Source: an uncultured Planctomycetaceae bacterium
Lineage (GTDB): Bacteria; Planctomycetota; Planctomycetia; Planctomycetales; Planctomycetaceae
DNA length: 64,000 bases
Direction: 5' to 3'
NCBI GenBank assembly: GCA_937916515.1
Contig: CALFSX010000016.1
Coordinates: forward strand, 1 to 64,000
Shown here: positions 1 to 8,519 of the stretch, piece after piece
Position numbering within the stretch: position 1 is the stretch's first letter
Layout: the number at the start of each line of letters is the position of its first letter
Program-made: the position numbers and the translations under genes
The notes under the pieces: model-generated
Databases searched by the model: none
Told to the model about the DNA's origin: nothing
Seen by the model: only the letters and a program-made list of their open reading frames with translations

Positions 1-48
1 CCATTTCATCAATGATATCCAGGGGGAAACGGGTATCCGGACACGCTG

Positions 49-417
49 CTAGGCAGCATTTCTGACTCTAAACCTGCCAAAGCCAAATTGCTCCAAAGAA
101 TCGATTAATGACGACACTCTCTCGTCAACGCAGACTCCCTCTGCGATACCAACGGCCAGCGTCCCCGCCGTAATGATGGCAACTCGGCAAATCGACATGG
201 GCAACTTGAACTCAGCCAGGTCAGCGAAAAGGTCGTCACGACTGCAGATCTCACCGAATTTTTGCCCCTGATAAGTAAGCTCAACACCACGTAAATCGGG
301 GCTCCACTGATAATCGAACGGACCAAAACAGCGTCCTCTGGCAGCCACCCAGAAGGCTGTTTCGTCTAGAAGAATCTCGGCATCATAATTGGGCATTGGA
401 ATCCAGATTTTGTCCAA
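49..417 (-). CDS. Hypothetical protein, about 120 residues
   Basis: I do not recognise a family. The product is a soluble-looking mixed protein with an aromatic N-terminal half (a WVAARGRCFGPFDYQW stretch near residues 23-38) and a short hydrophobic segment near residues 78-94. The frame opens with TTG at 417. An in-frame ATG at 396 (MPNYDAEILL) is an alternative, and neither has a clear Shine-Dalgarno (SD) sequence. The gene stands alone: the next supported gene starts about 240 bases away on the other strand. Codon use looks like that of its neighbours. It is probably real, because it stays open with protein-like composition and no competing frame is better. Confidence 0.55.
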   Translation of the reverse strand: MDKIWIPMPNYDAEILLDETAFWVAARGRCFGPFDYQWSPDLRGVELTYQGQKFGEICSRDDLFADLAEFKLPMSICRVAIITAGTLAVGIAEGVCVDERVSSLIDSLEQFGFGRFRVRNAA

Positions 418-657
418 AGAAGCAAAAATTAAGCACAGCCCGCCAGAATGCTATCCGTTGATTAGCCTGACAGGAATAGAATTTTCAGAACTGGTATACA
501 TTCGTGAAATGCCGTAGTCGCCAACATTCACCAGTTTTCCAAAAACTGTAAGCCAGCACGGGGTTGACAACAGATTGACAATGCCATTATTAAACGTGTT
601 TGAATTGTAAACTTTCAACGACTTCGAACCGAAGAAGACTCCACTGGGGGCTGGATA

Positions 658-1014
658 ATGTTGCTGGCAACACTTCTTGATTGTCTCGTTTTTGACCAAC
701 ATAAGCGATTGATTACCGTGACTGAATTCATGTTTAGCACTGCGCCACTGACACTCGTCGTTGATGACGATGATTTTGACGAATTCGAATCAGACGACGA
801 TCTGGATGACGATGATGACATCGACGATGAAGATGAAGACATTGACGATGACGAACTGGATGACGACGACGACGAACTGGATGATGAAGACTTTGACGAC
901 GACGATTTCGATGATGACGATTTCGACGAAGACGAAGATGATGAAGACGACGACGATGATGATTTCGATGATGACGACGACGATGATGACTTCGACGACG
1001 ACGACGACTTCTAG
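658..1014 (+). CDS. Poly-aspartate low-complexity protein
   Basis: After about 35 ordinary residues the protein becomes almost entirely Asp and Glu, with Phe, Leu or Ile every few residues (FDDDD and LDDDD units), and ends in Phe at the stop codon. The DNA is an irregular GAC/GAT mixture, not a pure trinucleotide repeat, so codon choice varies while Asp is kept. That argues for selection on the protein. Start is uncertain: ATG 658 has a G-rich stretch upstream, and GTG 718 and ATG 730 lie in frame. A strong terminator follows at 1061. The role is unknown; cation binding or nucleic-acid mimicry would be guesses. Confidence 0.65.
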   Translation: MLLATLLDCLVFDQHKRLITVTEFMFSTAPLTLVVDDDDFDEFESDDDLDDDDDIDDEDEDIDDDELDDDDDELDDEDFDDDDFDDDDFDEDEDDEDDDDDDFDDDDDDDDFDDDDDF

Positions 1015-1060
1015 ACTCCATCGCAAGCCTTGATTCCGTGGAGATTACCGCAATTTCAAT

Positions 1061-1093
1061 AGACGTCCTTTGACTTGGAAGGACGTCTTTTTT
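1061..1093 (+). terminator. Rho-independent terminator after the poly-Asp gene
   Basis: A perfect 10-bp stem (1061-1070 with 1079-1088) and an 8-base loop are followed directly by a run of T to 1093. It ends the poly-Asp transcript and separates it from the phosphorylase gene 48 bases further on. Confidence 0.85.
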
Positions 1094-1140
1094 GTTGGCC
1101 GCCCTCAAGATGTGGCGAAATTCTGTGAGACGAACCAACC

Positions 1141-1971
1141 ATGAAACAGATCCGCCCCAATGCAGCAGATGCTGTTGCCAGCATTCGACAACATTGGGCA
1201 GAGCAGCCCAAAGTCGGCCTGATTTTAGGCACCGGACTAGGTGGACTAACGGAATCGATCGACGTCGATTGCAAAATCCCCTATGAACAAATCCCTCACT
1301 TCCCCAAGTCGACCGCACCGTCTCATGCTGGCCAGCTGGTCTGCGGGCGTCTTCACAAAGTGCCTGTTGTTGCCATGGAAGGCAGATTTCATTACTACGA
1401 AGGCTACAGCCTTCAGGAAGTCACGTTCCCGATTCGAGTCATGAAGGCACTGGGTGCGGACACGCTTGTGGTTACCAGCGCTGTCGGTGGCCTTAATCCT
1501 CAATTTTCGCTTGCGGACATTGTGATTATTGAAGACCACATCGATCTTCATCCAGACAACCCATTACGTGGCGTCAACGATGACGAACTCGGTCCCCGCT
1601 TTCCTGATATGAGCGAGCCGTATAGCTTAGACCTGGTTGAACAAGCGAGATTAACGGCATTGAAGCTGGCGATTTCAGCTCATAAGGGAGTTCTGGTTTC
1701 TGTCGCTGGCCCAAACCTTGAAACTCGAGCCGAGTACCGAATGCTTCGCGCTATGGGAGCGGACATCGTTGGCATGTCGACGGTGCCCGAGATTATCGTC
1801 GCGAAACACGCATCCATGAAAACCCTCGGATTTTCAGTAGTGACAGACATGTGCCTGCCCGACGCACTCGAACCAGCTGACATCAACAAGATTTTGGCGG
1901 TCGCCGCCGATGGTGGTGCCAAGCTTCAGTGTCTCATCTCTGAACTCTTCCACCAATGGGGTAACACTTAG
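1141..1971 (+). CDS. Purine nucleoside phosphorylase, trimeric PNP/MTAP family
   Basis: Cleaves purine nucleosides with phosphate to free base and (deoxy)ribose-1-phosphate in purine salvage; cytoplasmic. The 276 residues cover the whole family fold: phosphate loop GTGLGGL (30-36), HAGQ (62-65), GRFHYYEGY (81-89), SAVGGLNP (113-120), [10 protein letters not shown] (190-199) and GMSTVPE (211-217). Glu194 matches human PNP Glu201, which binds the purine ring. The residue matching human Asn243 is Asp236 (in FSVVTD). Human MTAP also has Asp there, and in human PNP an Asn-to-Asp change is known to admit adenosine, so 6-aminopurine use is possible. ATG start; no neighbour in an operon. Family call is firm, substrate is not. 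Confidence 0.92.
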   Translation: MKQIRPNAADAVASIRQHWAEQPKVGLILGTGLGGLTESIDVDCKIPYEQIPHFPKSTAPSHAGQLVCGRLHKVPVVAMEGRFHYYEGYSLQEVTFPIRVMKALGADTLVVTSAVGGLNPQFSLADIVIIEDHIDLHPDNPLRGVNDDELGPRFPDMSEPYSLDLVEQARLTALKLAISAHKGVLVSVAGPNLETRAEYRMLRAMGADIVGMSTVPEIIVAKHASMKTLGFSVVTDMCLPDALEPADINKILAVAADGGAKLQCLISELFHQWGNT

Positions 1972-2350
1972 CCAGAAACGCCCAGGCAGCGAATTTACTC
2001 AAATCGCTACTGCTCAGAGGCAAGAGTATCGCTGCTTCGGGACCGCTTCAGGAAGAACTCAATGCTGACAGTATCAGCCAATCGCTGATCCATAAAAGCG
2101 ACAGCTTACGGTCCTTTGTCCGGGAAAGCCATATAGATGACTCTGTTCATCACAGAACGGTTGTTGCACGCTCTCCGGACAACAAAGCAGTCTTGGAGGT
2201 GACGCAGATCACTGTTGCCACACCTCATGAAGCAAGCAACCTGCGAACATCGCCAATCTCAACGACCTTCACGCCAAACACGAGAATCCCACTGAGTTCT
2301 CGTTCATTGGCTCGGTCACGGGGTGGCAACTTCTTTAATGCCAGCTCACC
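1972..2350. other. Intergenic, no gene seen
   Basis: About 380 bases between the phosphorylase stop and the terminator of the convergent secreted-protein gene. The open frames here are short and have no SD or protein-like composition. I see no RNA gene. Confidence 0.5.
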
Positions 2351-2379
2351 AAAAAAGCTCTGGACGAATCCAGAGCTTT
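2351..2379 (-). terminator. Rho-independent terminator of the secreted Gly-rich protein gene
   Basis: A perfect 11-bp stem (2354-2364 with 2369-2379) and a CGAA loop. Read on the minus strand it is followed by six T (2351-2356 on the plus strand are all A, partly inside the stem). It lies 30 bases beyond the stop at 2409. Confidence 0.85.
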
Positions 2380-2408
2380 CCGTGTGATTAAACTGCAGTC
2401 GTACTCGA

Positions 2409-3701
2409 TTATCGAGCCGGGCTGGCAGGATTGTTGTCGTCGCCGATTGCGTATCCGATGGCGCCAGCAGCACCCGCTGCAAGCAACGCTCCCAGACCAC
2501 CACCACCGCCAACTCCGCCGCCGCCAGAACTACCACCGAATCCGCCGCCTGGAGTTCCAGCCGCCATCGGGCCACCGACAGGGGGAGCACCAGCAATCGG
2601 AGCACCGGCTCCACCTGGAGTTGTTGGATCCAGAGCACCATCAGTCAGGTCAGCAGCGTTGCCCTGATTGAAGTTTTCCGCATTAACAGGGCAAACAACC
2701 AGATCCAACTGCTGAGCAACTGATGTCAGCATATACTTGTCATTCTTTCCGACTTGTGCCTGAGAACCAAGTACGTCAATCCCCATCGCAAGAATTCCGT
2801 CGTCTCCGGTTGTGACAATACTGTAGATGCCGGGAGTCAAGCCACTCATGACAAAACGACCATCGGCTGCAACTTCTGTCGCTCCAAGGTGTTGACCATC
2901 ACGCAGGAAGTGCAAAGTAAGGTCGACGATTTCACGATGTCGTCCAGTCCTTGTATCCAGAAGATTCACTTCGCCAACCAAAGCACCGTCTGGGCGAAGC
3001 TGAACCTGGTGATGCACCAGAGATGTTGAACTTTCTCCAGTACCAAATGGATAATCAGAAGCTTCAGCTTCGCTGGCTGCCGCAGCAAAGCGATGATCTC
3101 GCTCAGGTAGACCGTCAAAAATCAATTGACGAGCCAAAACAACGTCAGATGAAGCAACAATAGCAGAACTCAACGACAACTGAACAGTCTCGGCCTTCAC
3201 TGGAGTCGCCGCAGCCAAACCTTCAGCTTCTTTGACAAGTTGGACCGAGTACATCAGCAGTCCGCTTTCGCCATAAGCCAAAAGAGCTACAACACCCTCA
3301 CTTAAGCCAGTGACGGAAAATCCACCATCTTCATTCGTGACCGTCGAAGCGATTACTGCCCCATTCCGAACAAGCTTTACCGCCATGCCGGAAGCCGCAG
3401 CCAGATTTCCCGTTGGCTTCTGAAGTGACGATAGACGTCCATTAAAACCACCATTGGCATCAAGAGTAATCTGTTGCTGACGGCTGTGCAGAACACTGCC
3501 TGGGTCAATAGGCTCTGGGGCCAAAGGAGCGATGAGCCCCGTGGCTGTTGCGGGCGAAACGTCTCCAAACTCCAGTGGAGCCGGTGGAACCTGCGACTCG
3601 TCCTGGGACGCCGCATCGACCGTCGTGTACATCGAACCAACCGTGAAAAACACAGCCAGCCCAAAAGCCATATACGAAGTTAACGACTTGCGAAATTTCA
3701 T
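2409..3701 (-). CDS. Secreted protein with carboxypeptidase-regulatory-like repeats and a Gly-rich tail
   Basis: A signal peptide (MKFRKSLTSY, hydrophobic core, cleavage near VDA-AS) predicts export. At least two beta-sandwich segments have the pattern of carboxypeptidase-regulatory-like (CnaB-type) domains: near residue 85 (GGFNGRLSSL through GGFSVTGLSEGVVALLAYG) and near 250 (DGALVGEVNLLDTRTG through GRFVMSGLTPGIYSIV). The C-terminus is Gly/Pro/Ala-rich with a glycine-zipper-like stretch (AAGAAGAIGYAIG) that could touch membrane. I chose ATG 3701 because it opens the signal peptide and follows AAGGATCG; a longer frame reaches 3797. Likely cell-surface; no enzymatic motif. Confidence 0.75.
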   Translation of the reverse strand: MKFRKSLTSYMAFGLAVFFTVGSMYTTVDAASQDESQVPPAPLEFGDVSPATATGLIAPLAPEPIDPGSVLHSRQQQITLDANGGFNGRLSSLQKPTGNLAAASGMAVKLVRNGAVIASTVTNEDGGFSVTGLSEGVVALLAYGESGLLMYSVQLVKEAEGLAAATPVKAETVQLSLSSAIVASSDVVLARQLIFDGLPERDHRFAAAASEAEASDYPFGTGESSTSLVHHQVQLRPDGALVGEVNLLDTRTGRHREIVDLTLHFLRDGQHLGATEVAADGRFVMSGLTPGIYSIVTTGDDGILAMGIDVLGSQAQVGKNDKYMLTSVAQQLDLVVCPVNAENFNQGNAADLTDGALDPTTPGGAGAPIAGAPPVGGPMAAGTPGGGFGGSSGGGGVGGGGGLGALLAAGAAGAIGYAIGDDNNPASPAR

Positions 3702-3928
3702 TTTCGACGATCCTTTTCGGTAAATTAGCTCGGAAAAACTAGAAATTTCCCGAAGCAGCTCGGTACGGTCATGTTTCACTAGAATATGACTTTGCACAAT
3801 GATCCAGCCCGATTCTGATGATTATGCTGCAGCCAATACGCGTAAATCAAACTTAAACCTTTAATTTTGCTGATTCACAGAAAATCCCCCCAAACAACCC
3901 AGTCCACCAACACTGAAAAATCCAACCC

Positions 3929-4696
3929 GTGAAGATTACGACTTGGAATGTAAACGGCCTAAGAGCCGCCCTAAGGAAGGGATTTGCACAGCATCTCGAA
4001 GAAATTGCGCCAGACGTCCTGCTGCTGCAGGAGGTGCGTGCCACTCCCGACCAACTCGAACCCCAATGGCGTAATCCAGCTGGGTGGCATGTCCACTGGA
4101 ACACTGCAGAGAAGAAGGGGTATTCAGGAACTGCAGTTTGGTCCAGAACCCCCTTCGATGCGGTCACCACCGGTGTTGCCGAAGATGATCCAGACACAGA
4201 AGGGCGCCTGCTGACAGTCCAAACTGGTGGCGTTTCGATCTCCAGCGTGTATCTACCTTCAGGTTCATCAAGTGCGGAGCGTCAAGCAGTCAAAGACGTT
4301 TGGCTGACCAAGTTCCGATCCTGGACCGATGAACGAATCACTGCTGGCCCATGCCTGTTTGGCGGCGACCTGAATATCGCCCACACACCAAGTGATATTT
4401 TCTACGCGAAAGCCAACGAGAAGACCTCGGGCTTTTTGCCTCACGAACGCGAATGGTTCTCAGACTTGCTACAATCCGGCTGGCACGATCTGGTGCGAGA
4501 ACATTTTGGCGATGTTCAGGGCCCCTATTCCTGGTGGTCGAACCGAGGCAAGGCACGAGAACTTGATCGAGGCTGGCGAATCGATTACTTGCTGGCGAAC
4601 CCGGAACTACAAAGCCGCTGTCAGAACGCAGCCATCCACCGAGAAGGTGGCTTAACGGTCAGCGATCACGCTCCCGTATCAATCCAGATCAATTAA
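3929..4696 (+). CDS. xth: Exodeoxyribonuclease III (AP endonuclease family)
   Basis: Cuts DNA at abasic sites and removes 3' blocks in base-excision repair. The 255 residues match the family's usual length. The exonuclease-endonuclease-phosphatase motifs are all present: WNVNGLRA (6-13), metal-binding Glu35 in LLQEVRA, Tyr108 in VYLPSG, GGDLNIAH with Asp147 and Asn149, DRGWRIDYLL (213-222), and the terminal SDHAP with Asp246 and His247. The start is GTG 3929 (MKITTWNVNGLR), without a clear SD. It stands alone, divergent from the secreted-protein gene, with about 230 bases between them for both promoters. Confidence 0.93.
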   Translation: MKITTWNVNGLRAALRKGFAQHLEEIAPDVLLLQEVRATPDQLEPQWRNPAGWHVHWNTAEKKGYSGTAVWSRTPFDAVTTGVAEDDPDTEGRLLTVQTGGVSISSVYLPSGSSSAERQAVKDVWLTKFRSWTDERITAGPCLFGGDLNIAHTPSDIFYAKANEKTSGFLPHEREWFSDLLQSGWHDLVREHFGDVQGPYSWWSNRGKARELDRGWRIDYLLANPELQSRCQNAAIHREGGLTVSDHAPVSIQIN

Positions 4697-5046
4697 AGCA
4701 GCTTACCGCAAGTCATGGTCGCCATTCGATGTGAGGCCGCGAATCCATTCGTTGGAGTGTTTCGACTCGTCGAAGCTTTCGATTTACGGACCGTCACAAA
4801 ATGCGAAAACCGGGCAATCTGAACTGCTGCGCCTAAACAAAAGTGGCGATGAGTCCCCGCACCACAGAGTCGAACAACCTCTGCATGAAAGAACGCGTAG
4901 ACTCACTTTCGCGGATCGAATGGCGATCAACGCCGCCGACAACAAAAGGTAAGTTGCTTGAAATGCAGTACAGCAGGACTGCCGCTTTGCCGCGAAAGCC
5001 CAGACACGCCTAACCATAGCCGAAGTAGTGCACCATTCGATGAAGC
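4697..5046. other. Intergenic between convergent genes, nothing recognised
   Basis: About 350 bases between the xth and rmlA stops. Short frames occur on both strands, but none has an SD or protein-like composition. No stem-loop with a T run was found. Confidence 0.5.
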
Positions 5047-5943
5047 CTATAACGCGTTTCCTCGGACAGATCTGCCGGCAACGTGACGAAGGTAGTCGCC
5101 GTATTCGTTGCTGTAATTTTCGGCCAAACTTTCCAGTGCAGCTCGGTCAATGAACCCAAGCCGAAATGCGATTTCTTCCGGACAGGAGATCTTAAGGCCC
5201 ATTCTTTTTTCAATGGCCGCCACAAAATTACCTGCGTCCAGCAATGAATCATGGGTTCCAGTATCCAGCCACGCGAACCCTCGCGAAAGCGTCTCGACTT
5301 TCAGTTTACCACGTCGCATGTATTCGCGATTGACGTCTGTGATCTCAAGTTCGCCACGAGGAGACGGCTTTAAGTTGGCGGAAATCTCGACGACATCATT
5401 ATCGAAAAAGTACAGCCCCGGCACCGCAAAATTCGACTTCGGAACGACGGGTTTCTCTTCCAGAGAAATGGCTTTGCCCGCATCATCAAATTCAACGACG
5501 CCGTAGCGTTCCGGATCACGTACTTCATAACCAAAGATGGTCGCTCCAACATCCAAACGAGTCGCGTTTCCAAGGATCTCCTGAAACCCTCGCCCGTAGA
5601 AAATATTGTCGCCGAGGACAAGTGCGACGTGGTCGTCACCAACAAAATCAGCCCCCAAAATAAACGCCTGTGCCAGCCCTTCTGGCTTAGCCTGTTCAAG
5701 GTAAGAAAATTTCATTCCCCATTGTTCGCCGGTCCCCAGCAGCTTCTGAAAGCCACCAAGATCTCTAGGAGACGAAATTATCAGCACCTCCTGAATTCCG
5801 GCCAACATCAAAGTTGAAAGAGGGTAATAAATCATTGGCTTATCATAGACAGGAGCCATCTGCTTGCTGATGCCATGAGTAAGTGGAAACAGACGCGAAC
5901 CCGTTCCACCAGCCAGAATAATGCCTTTTTTAAAGCAGTTCAT
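5047..5943 (-). CDS. rmlA: Glucose-1-phosphate thymidylyltransferase
   Basis: Makes dTDP-glucose from dTTP and glucose-1-phosphate, the first step to dTDP-L-rhamnose; cytoplasmic. The 298 residues match RmlA. The nucleotide loop [16 protein letters not shown] is at 7-22, followed by [16 protein letters not shown], then VLGDNIFYG with the metal-binding Asp, EEKPVVPKS, and [17 protein letters not shown] near 225. It is the last gene of a minus-strand set with rmlB and the NRS/ER-like gene, with about 110 bases between genes, so co-transcription is likely but not proven. Confidence 0.93.
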   Translation of the reverse strand: MNCFKKGIILAGGTGSRLFPLTHGISKQMAPVYDKPMIYYPLSTLMLAGIQEVLIISSPRDLGGFQKLLGTGEQWGMKFSYLEQAKPEGLAQAFILGADFVGDDHVALVLGDNIFYGRGFQEILGNATRLDVGATIFGYEVRDPERYGVVEFDDAGKAISLEEKPVVPKSNFAVPGLYFFDNDVVEISANLKPSPRGELEITDVNREYMRRGKLKVETLSRGFAWLDTGTHDSLLDAGNFVAAIEKRMGLKISCPEEIAFRLGFIDRAALESLAENYSNEYGDYLRHVAGRSVRGNAL

Positions 5944-6053
5944 GTCTCTATTTCTTTTCAGCCTGTGAAAGTCTATGCCCAGAAATCAACGGCGGAGTTA
6001 AGCCCGAACAATCCAACGCCACCAAACAAACTGTTAACGCAGAAGTGAAACTT

Positions 6054-7106
6054 TTACCCCCCAAGGCCAAGCCGTTCACGGCGATAGTCTCCGCTCTGAA
6101 TTCGTGCTACCCACTCATCATTATCCATGTACCACTGAACTGTTGACTCAATTCCGCTCACGAAGTCCTGACGCGGCACCCAACCTAATTCCGCTCGAAT
6201 CTTAGAAGCATCAATTGCATAGCGCCTGTCGTGCCCCGGTCGGTCTTTCACATACGTAATCAACGACTCACATGGAGCATGCGGCAGGCCCGGACGCAAC
6301 CGATCGATTGTCGAGCAGATTGTCTTAACAATATTGATATTCGCCTGCTCGTTGTTGCCTCCGACGTTATAACACTCACCGATCTTCCCACCAGCAAGTA
6401 CTGTTTCAATGGCTTCGCAGTGGTCTTCCACGTACAGCCAGTCACGCACATTCAGACCGTCCCCGTAGACAGGCAGCGGCTTTCCATCCAACGCATTCAG
6501 AATGATCAGCGGAATCAATTTTTCAGGAAACTGATAGGGACCGTAATTATTGCTGCAATTCGTCATTAAAGTTGGCAACCCATATGTATGCAGGTAGGCT
6601 CGCACAAAATGGTCTGACGCCGCTTTCGACGCTGAATAAGGGCTATTCGGGGCATATGGTGTGCTTTCGGTAAACAGTCCAGTGTCACCCAATGAACCGT
6701 AAACTTCGTCAGTTGACACATGCAGAAAGCGAAACGCTTCGCGCCGAGATTCGCTTAAGGACGAATAATATCGCCGCACTTCTTCCAGCAGTCGACAGGT
6801 GCCCACAACGTTGGTTTGAACGAACTCCATCGGCCCATCGATTGAGCGATCCACATGCGACTCAGCCGCAAAATTCACGATCGCGTCTGGTTCAAACTTC
6901 GTAAGCAGCGATCGAACAAGTTCCGAATCACCAATATCGCCTGCCTGCAGGTGGTGCAGATCGGAATCCGGCGGAATTGAATCCGGATTTCCAGCGTAAG
7001 TCAGCTTGTCCAGATTTACGATTCGCACGTCACCACGAGCAACCGCACGTCGAACAAAACAACCGCCAATAAATCCGGCCCCACCAGTGACAAGTAATGT
7101 TTGCAT
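6054..7106 (-). CDS. rmlB: dTDP-glucose 4,6-dehydratase
   Basis: Converts dTDP-glucose to dTDP-4-keto-6-deoxyglucose with bound NAD; an extended short-chain dehydrogenase. From ATG 7106 the protein has 350 residues, the normal length. It opens with the Rossmann motif GGAGFIGG (8-15), has the dehydratase triad motif STDEVYG, and the YSASKAASDH active-site Tyr/Lys. DRPGHDRRYAID near the C-terminus is the RmlB signature. A longer frame opening at 7193 adds about 29 residues before the Rossmann strand and was rejected. Middle gene of the rhamnose cluster. Confidence 0.95.
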   Translation of the reverse strand: MQTLLVTGGAGFIGGCFVRRAVARGDVRIVNLDKLTYAGNPDSIPPDSDLHHLQAGDIGDSELVRSLLTKFEPDAIVNFAAESHVDRSIDGPMEFVQTNVVGTCRLLEEVRRYYSSLSESRREAFRFLHVSTDEVYGSLGDTGLFTESTPYAPNSPYSASKAASDHFVRAYLHTYGLPTLMTNCSNNYGPYQFPEKLIPLIILNALDGKPLPVYGDGLNVRDWLYVEDHCEAIETVLAGGKIGECYNVGGNNEQANINIVKTICSTIDRLRPGLPHAPCESLITYVKDRPGHDRRYAIDASKIRAELGWVPRQDFVSGIESTVQWYMDNDEWVARIQSGDYRRERLGLGG

Positions 7107-7216
7107 GACTGAAAAACTTTTTTCGTTCAGAATTGTAATTCGTTTATCTGACACCGAACACGAAAAGACGATGGAGCGATAAATCAAAACCAAATGTCTT
7201 CAGAAACTGAAACCGC

Positions 7217-8098
7217 CTAAGACACAGAAGCAGCCGGAATCCAGTTTTTCATGGCTCGTTCCAGGGCTTCGCCAATCGGACTTAGCGGTAAACCCGCAGC
7301 GATCGCTTTACTGCTGTCCAGCACGCAATTTGATCGAGGCGTACTGGCTGCCAGTTGCATGAATTCGGCCTCAGTTTCAAAGAATGAAAATTGTTTTTTG
7401 CACAGACCAAACTTCCCGATCATTTCAACAACATCGCTCGTCGTGACATGCCCCGGATTCGTAAGATTGTAAATTCCGAAGTCAACTCGTTTGGTCCAAC
7501 AAGCAACACAGGACGCCACAAACTCATCAAGCTGAGACAGGCTGTTTGTGGCCTGCAGCAAACGATCGTAACGCATCATTTTGGTAATGTAGTTTCGAGG
7601 TGAATCGTGTTCATCGAACGGAATCCTCAACCGCCAGACATAGCACTGCTCGGCCCCAACAAGCATTTCTTCCCCCAGTGCTTTGCAGCCTGAGTAATAG
7701 CTGCAGTTATTCTGGCGAAACGAAAAATTGGGAGCATCCAGTTCCGTGAACCCGGCACCATCCGACGTGGTTCCCGTGTAAATGCATCCCGAAGAGACAT
7801 GCCCCCAAGGCAACTTCAAGTCTTCACAAACTTCGCGAATCACGCCAGGAAGCAGAGCATTTCCAGCAAGGCATTCGGGCTTACGCAATTCGCAGGCGTC
7901 AACATTTGGCCGTCCGGTAAATCCCGCAGCATTAATAACAAACGTCGCACCCACCTCTCGCAATTTGGCAGCCAGGGCGTTCTTGTCAAAATAGTCAACA
8001 TTTTCCCGAGAAACGACGTAAAAGGGTTGCTGATCACGGGACATCAACTTCTGAAATGCTGTTCCGACGTACCCACTGCCACCGATTATCGCAAACAT
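7217..8098 (-). CDS. NRS/ER-like dTDP-4-keto-rhamnose 3,5-epimerase/4-reductase (putative)
   Basis: Predicted to finish dTDP-L-rhamnose synthesis. The Rossmann start is IIGGSGYVGTAF (4-15). The body follows plant nucleotide-rhamnose synthase/epimerase-reductase (UER1 type) more closely than bacterial RmlD: NAAGFTGRPNVDACE, SSGCIYTG, DSPRNYITKMMRYDRL, QLDEF, GIYNLTNPGHVT and APRSN-like STPRSNCVLDSSK. YSGCK gives the catalytic Tyr-x3-Lys. The plant enzyme does both 3,5-epimerisation and 4-reduction, and no rmlC is present here, which fits. I chose ATG 8098 because AGGAACG precedes it; a frame opening at 8122 is possible. Family is seen in the sequence; bifunctionality is inferred. Confidence 0.8.
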   Translation of the reverse strand: MFAIIGGSGYVGTAFQKLMSRDQQPFYVVSRENVDYFDKNALAAKLREVGATFVINAAGFTGRPNVDACELRKPECLAGNALLPGVIREVCEDLKLPWGHVSSGCIYTGTTSDGAGFTELDAPNFSFRQNNCSYYSGCKALGEEMLVGAEQCYVWRLRIPFDEHDSPRNYITKMMRYDRLLQATNSLSQLDEFVASCVACWTKRVDFGIYNLTNPGHVTTSDVVEMIGKFGLCKKQFSFFETEAEFMQLAASTPRSNCVLDSSKAIAAGLPLSPIGEALERAMKNWIPAASVS

Positions 8099-8519
8099 TA
8101 AATTTCGTTCCTGTTCGACCACGAATTTCCGGAGTTCCAGATTCGAAACACGACACTTTCAACTGCTTGACGAAGCAGTTGATCTTCTCAAAGCACCTTC
8201 AAAGGCTGACTGACTTCACGTCATGATCTGAATCGACATCATTCGGATACGCTGGCCACCCACAACAAAATAGGAAAAGTGCGTAATTTAAAAGCGGTAA
8301 TAGAATATTAGCCCGCAATTTCACCGAGCGCCTTTGTCGAGCTGCAAGATTGTGAACACCTAACGTCCACAACAAGCCGATGTGAAAAAGTAACAGCGGT
8401 GCACTTGCTGAGAACAGCTCGAAGCGCCAGACTTCGGTTTCCCTTCGTTTGTTTTCGGCAACACCAGTCACAGCTGAATTGCCTCAGGTCGCCGACTTTG
8501 AATTTCGTTAAAAAATGCC
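8099..8519. other. Divergent intergenic region between the rhamnose genes and the NusG-like gene
   Basis: About 420 bases that must hold promoters for both directions and possibly a leader for the antiterminator. No stem-loop or clean promoter hexamers stood out. A 169-codon minus-strand frame (8308-8817) lies partly here but mostly antisense to the NusG-like gene, so I do not call it. Confidence 0.4.

Noticed and set aside
451-702. 83-codon minus-strand frame before the poly-Asp gene
   Set aside because: No SD, low complexity and overlap with the possible start region of the poly-Asp gene; not enough support.
760-1013. Possible microsatellite or CRISPR-like repeat
   Set aside because: The GAC/GAT pattern is irregular and in frame with a protein; there are no constant repeats with spacers.
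734-1318. 194-codon minus-strand frame rich in Arg and His opposite the poly-Asp gene
   Set aside because: The composition is simply the complement of GAC/GAT repeats, and it also runs into the phosphorylase gene.
2110-2190. Two short sequences that look like a long inverted repeat (TTTGTCCGG and CCGGACAACAAAG)
   Set aside because: The arms do not match fully and the spacing is long, so chance is likely.
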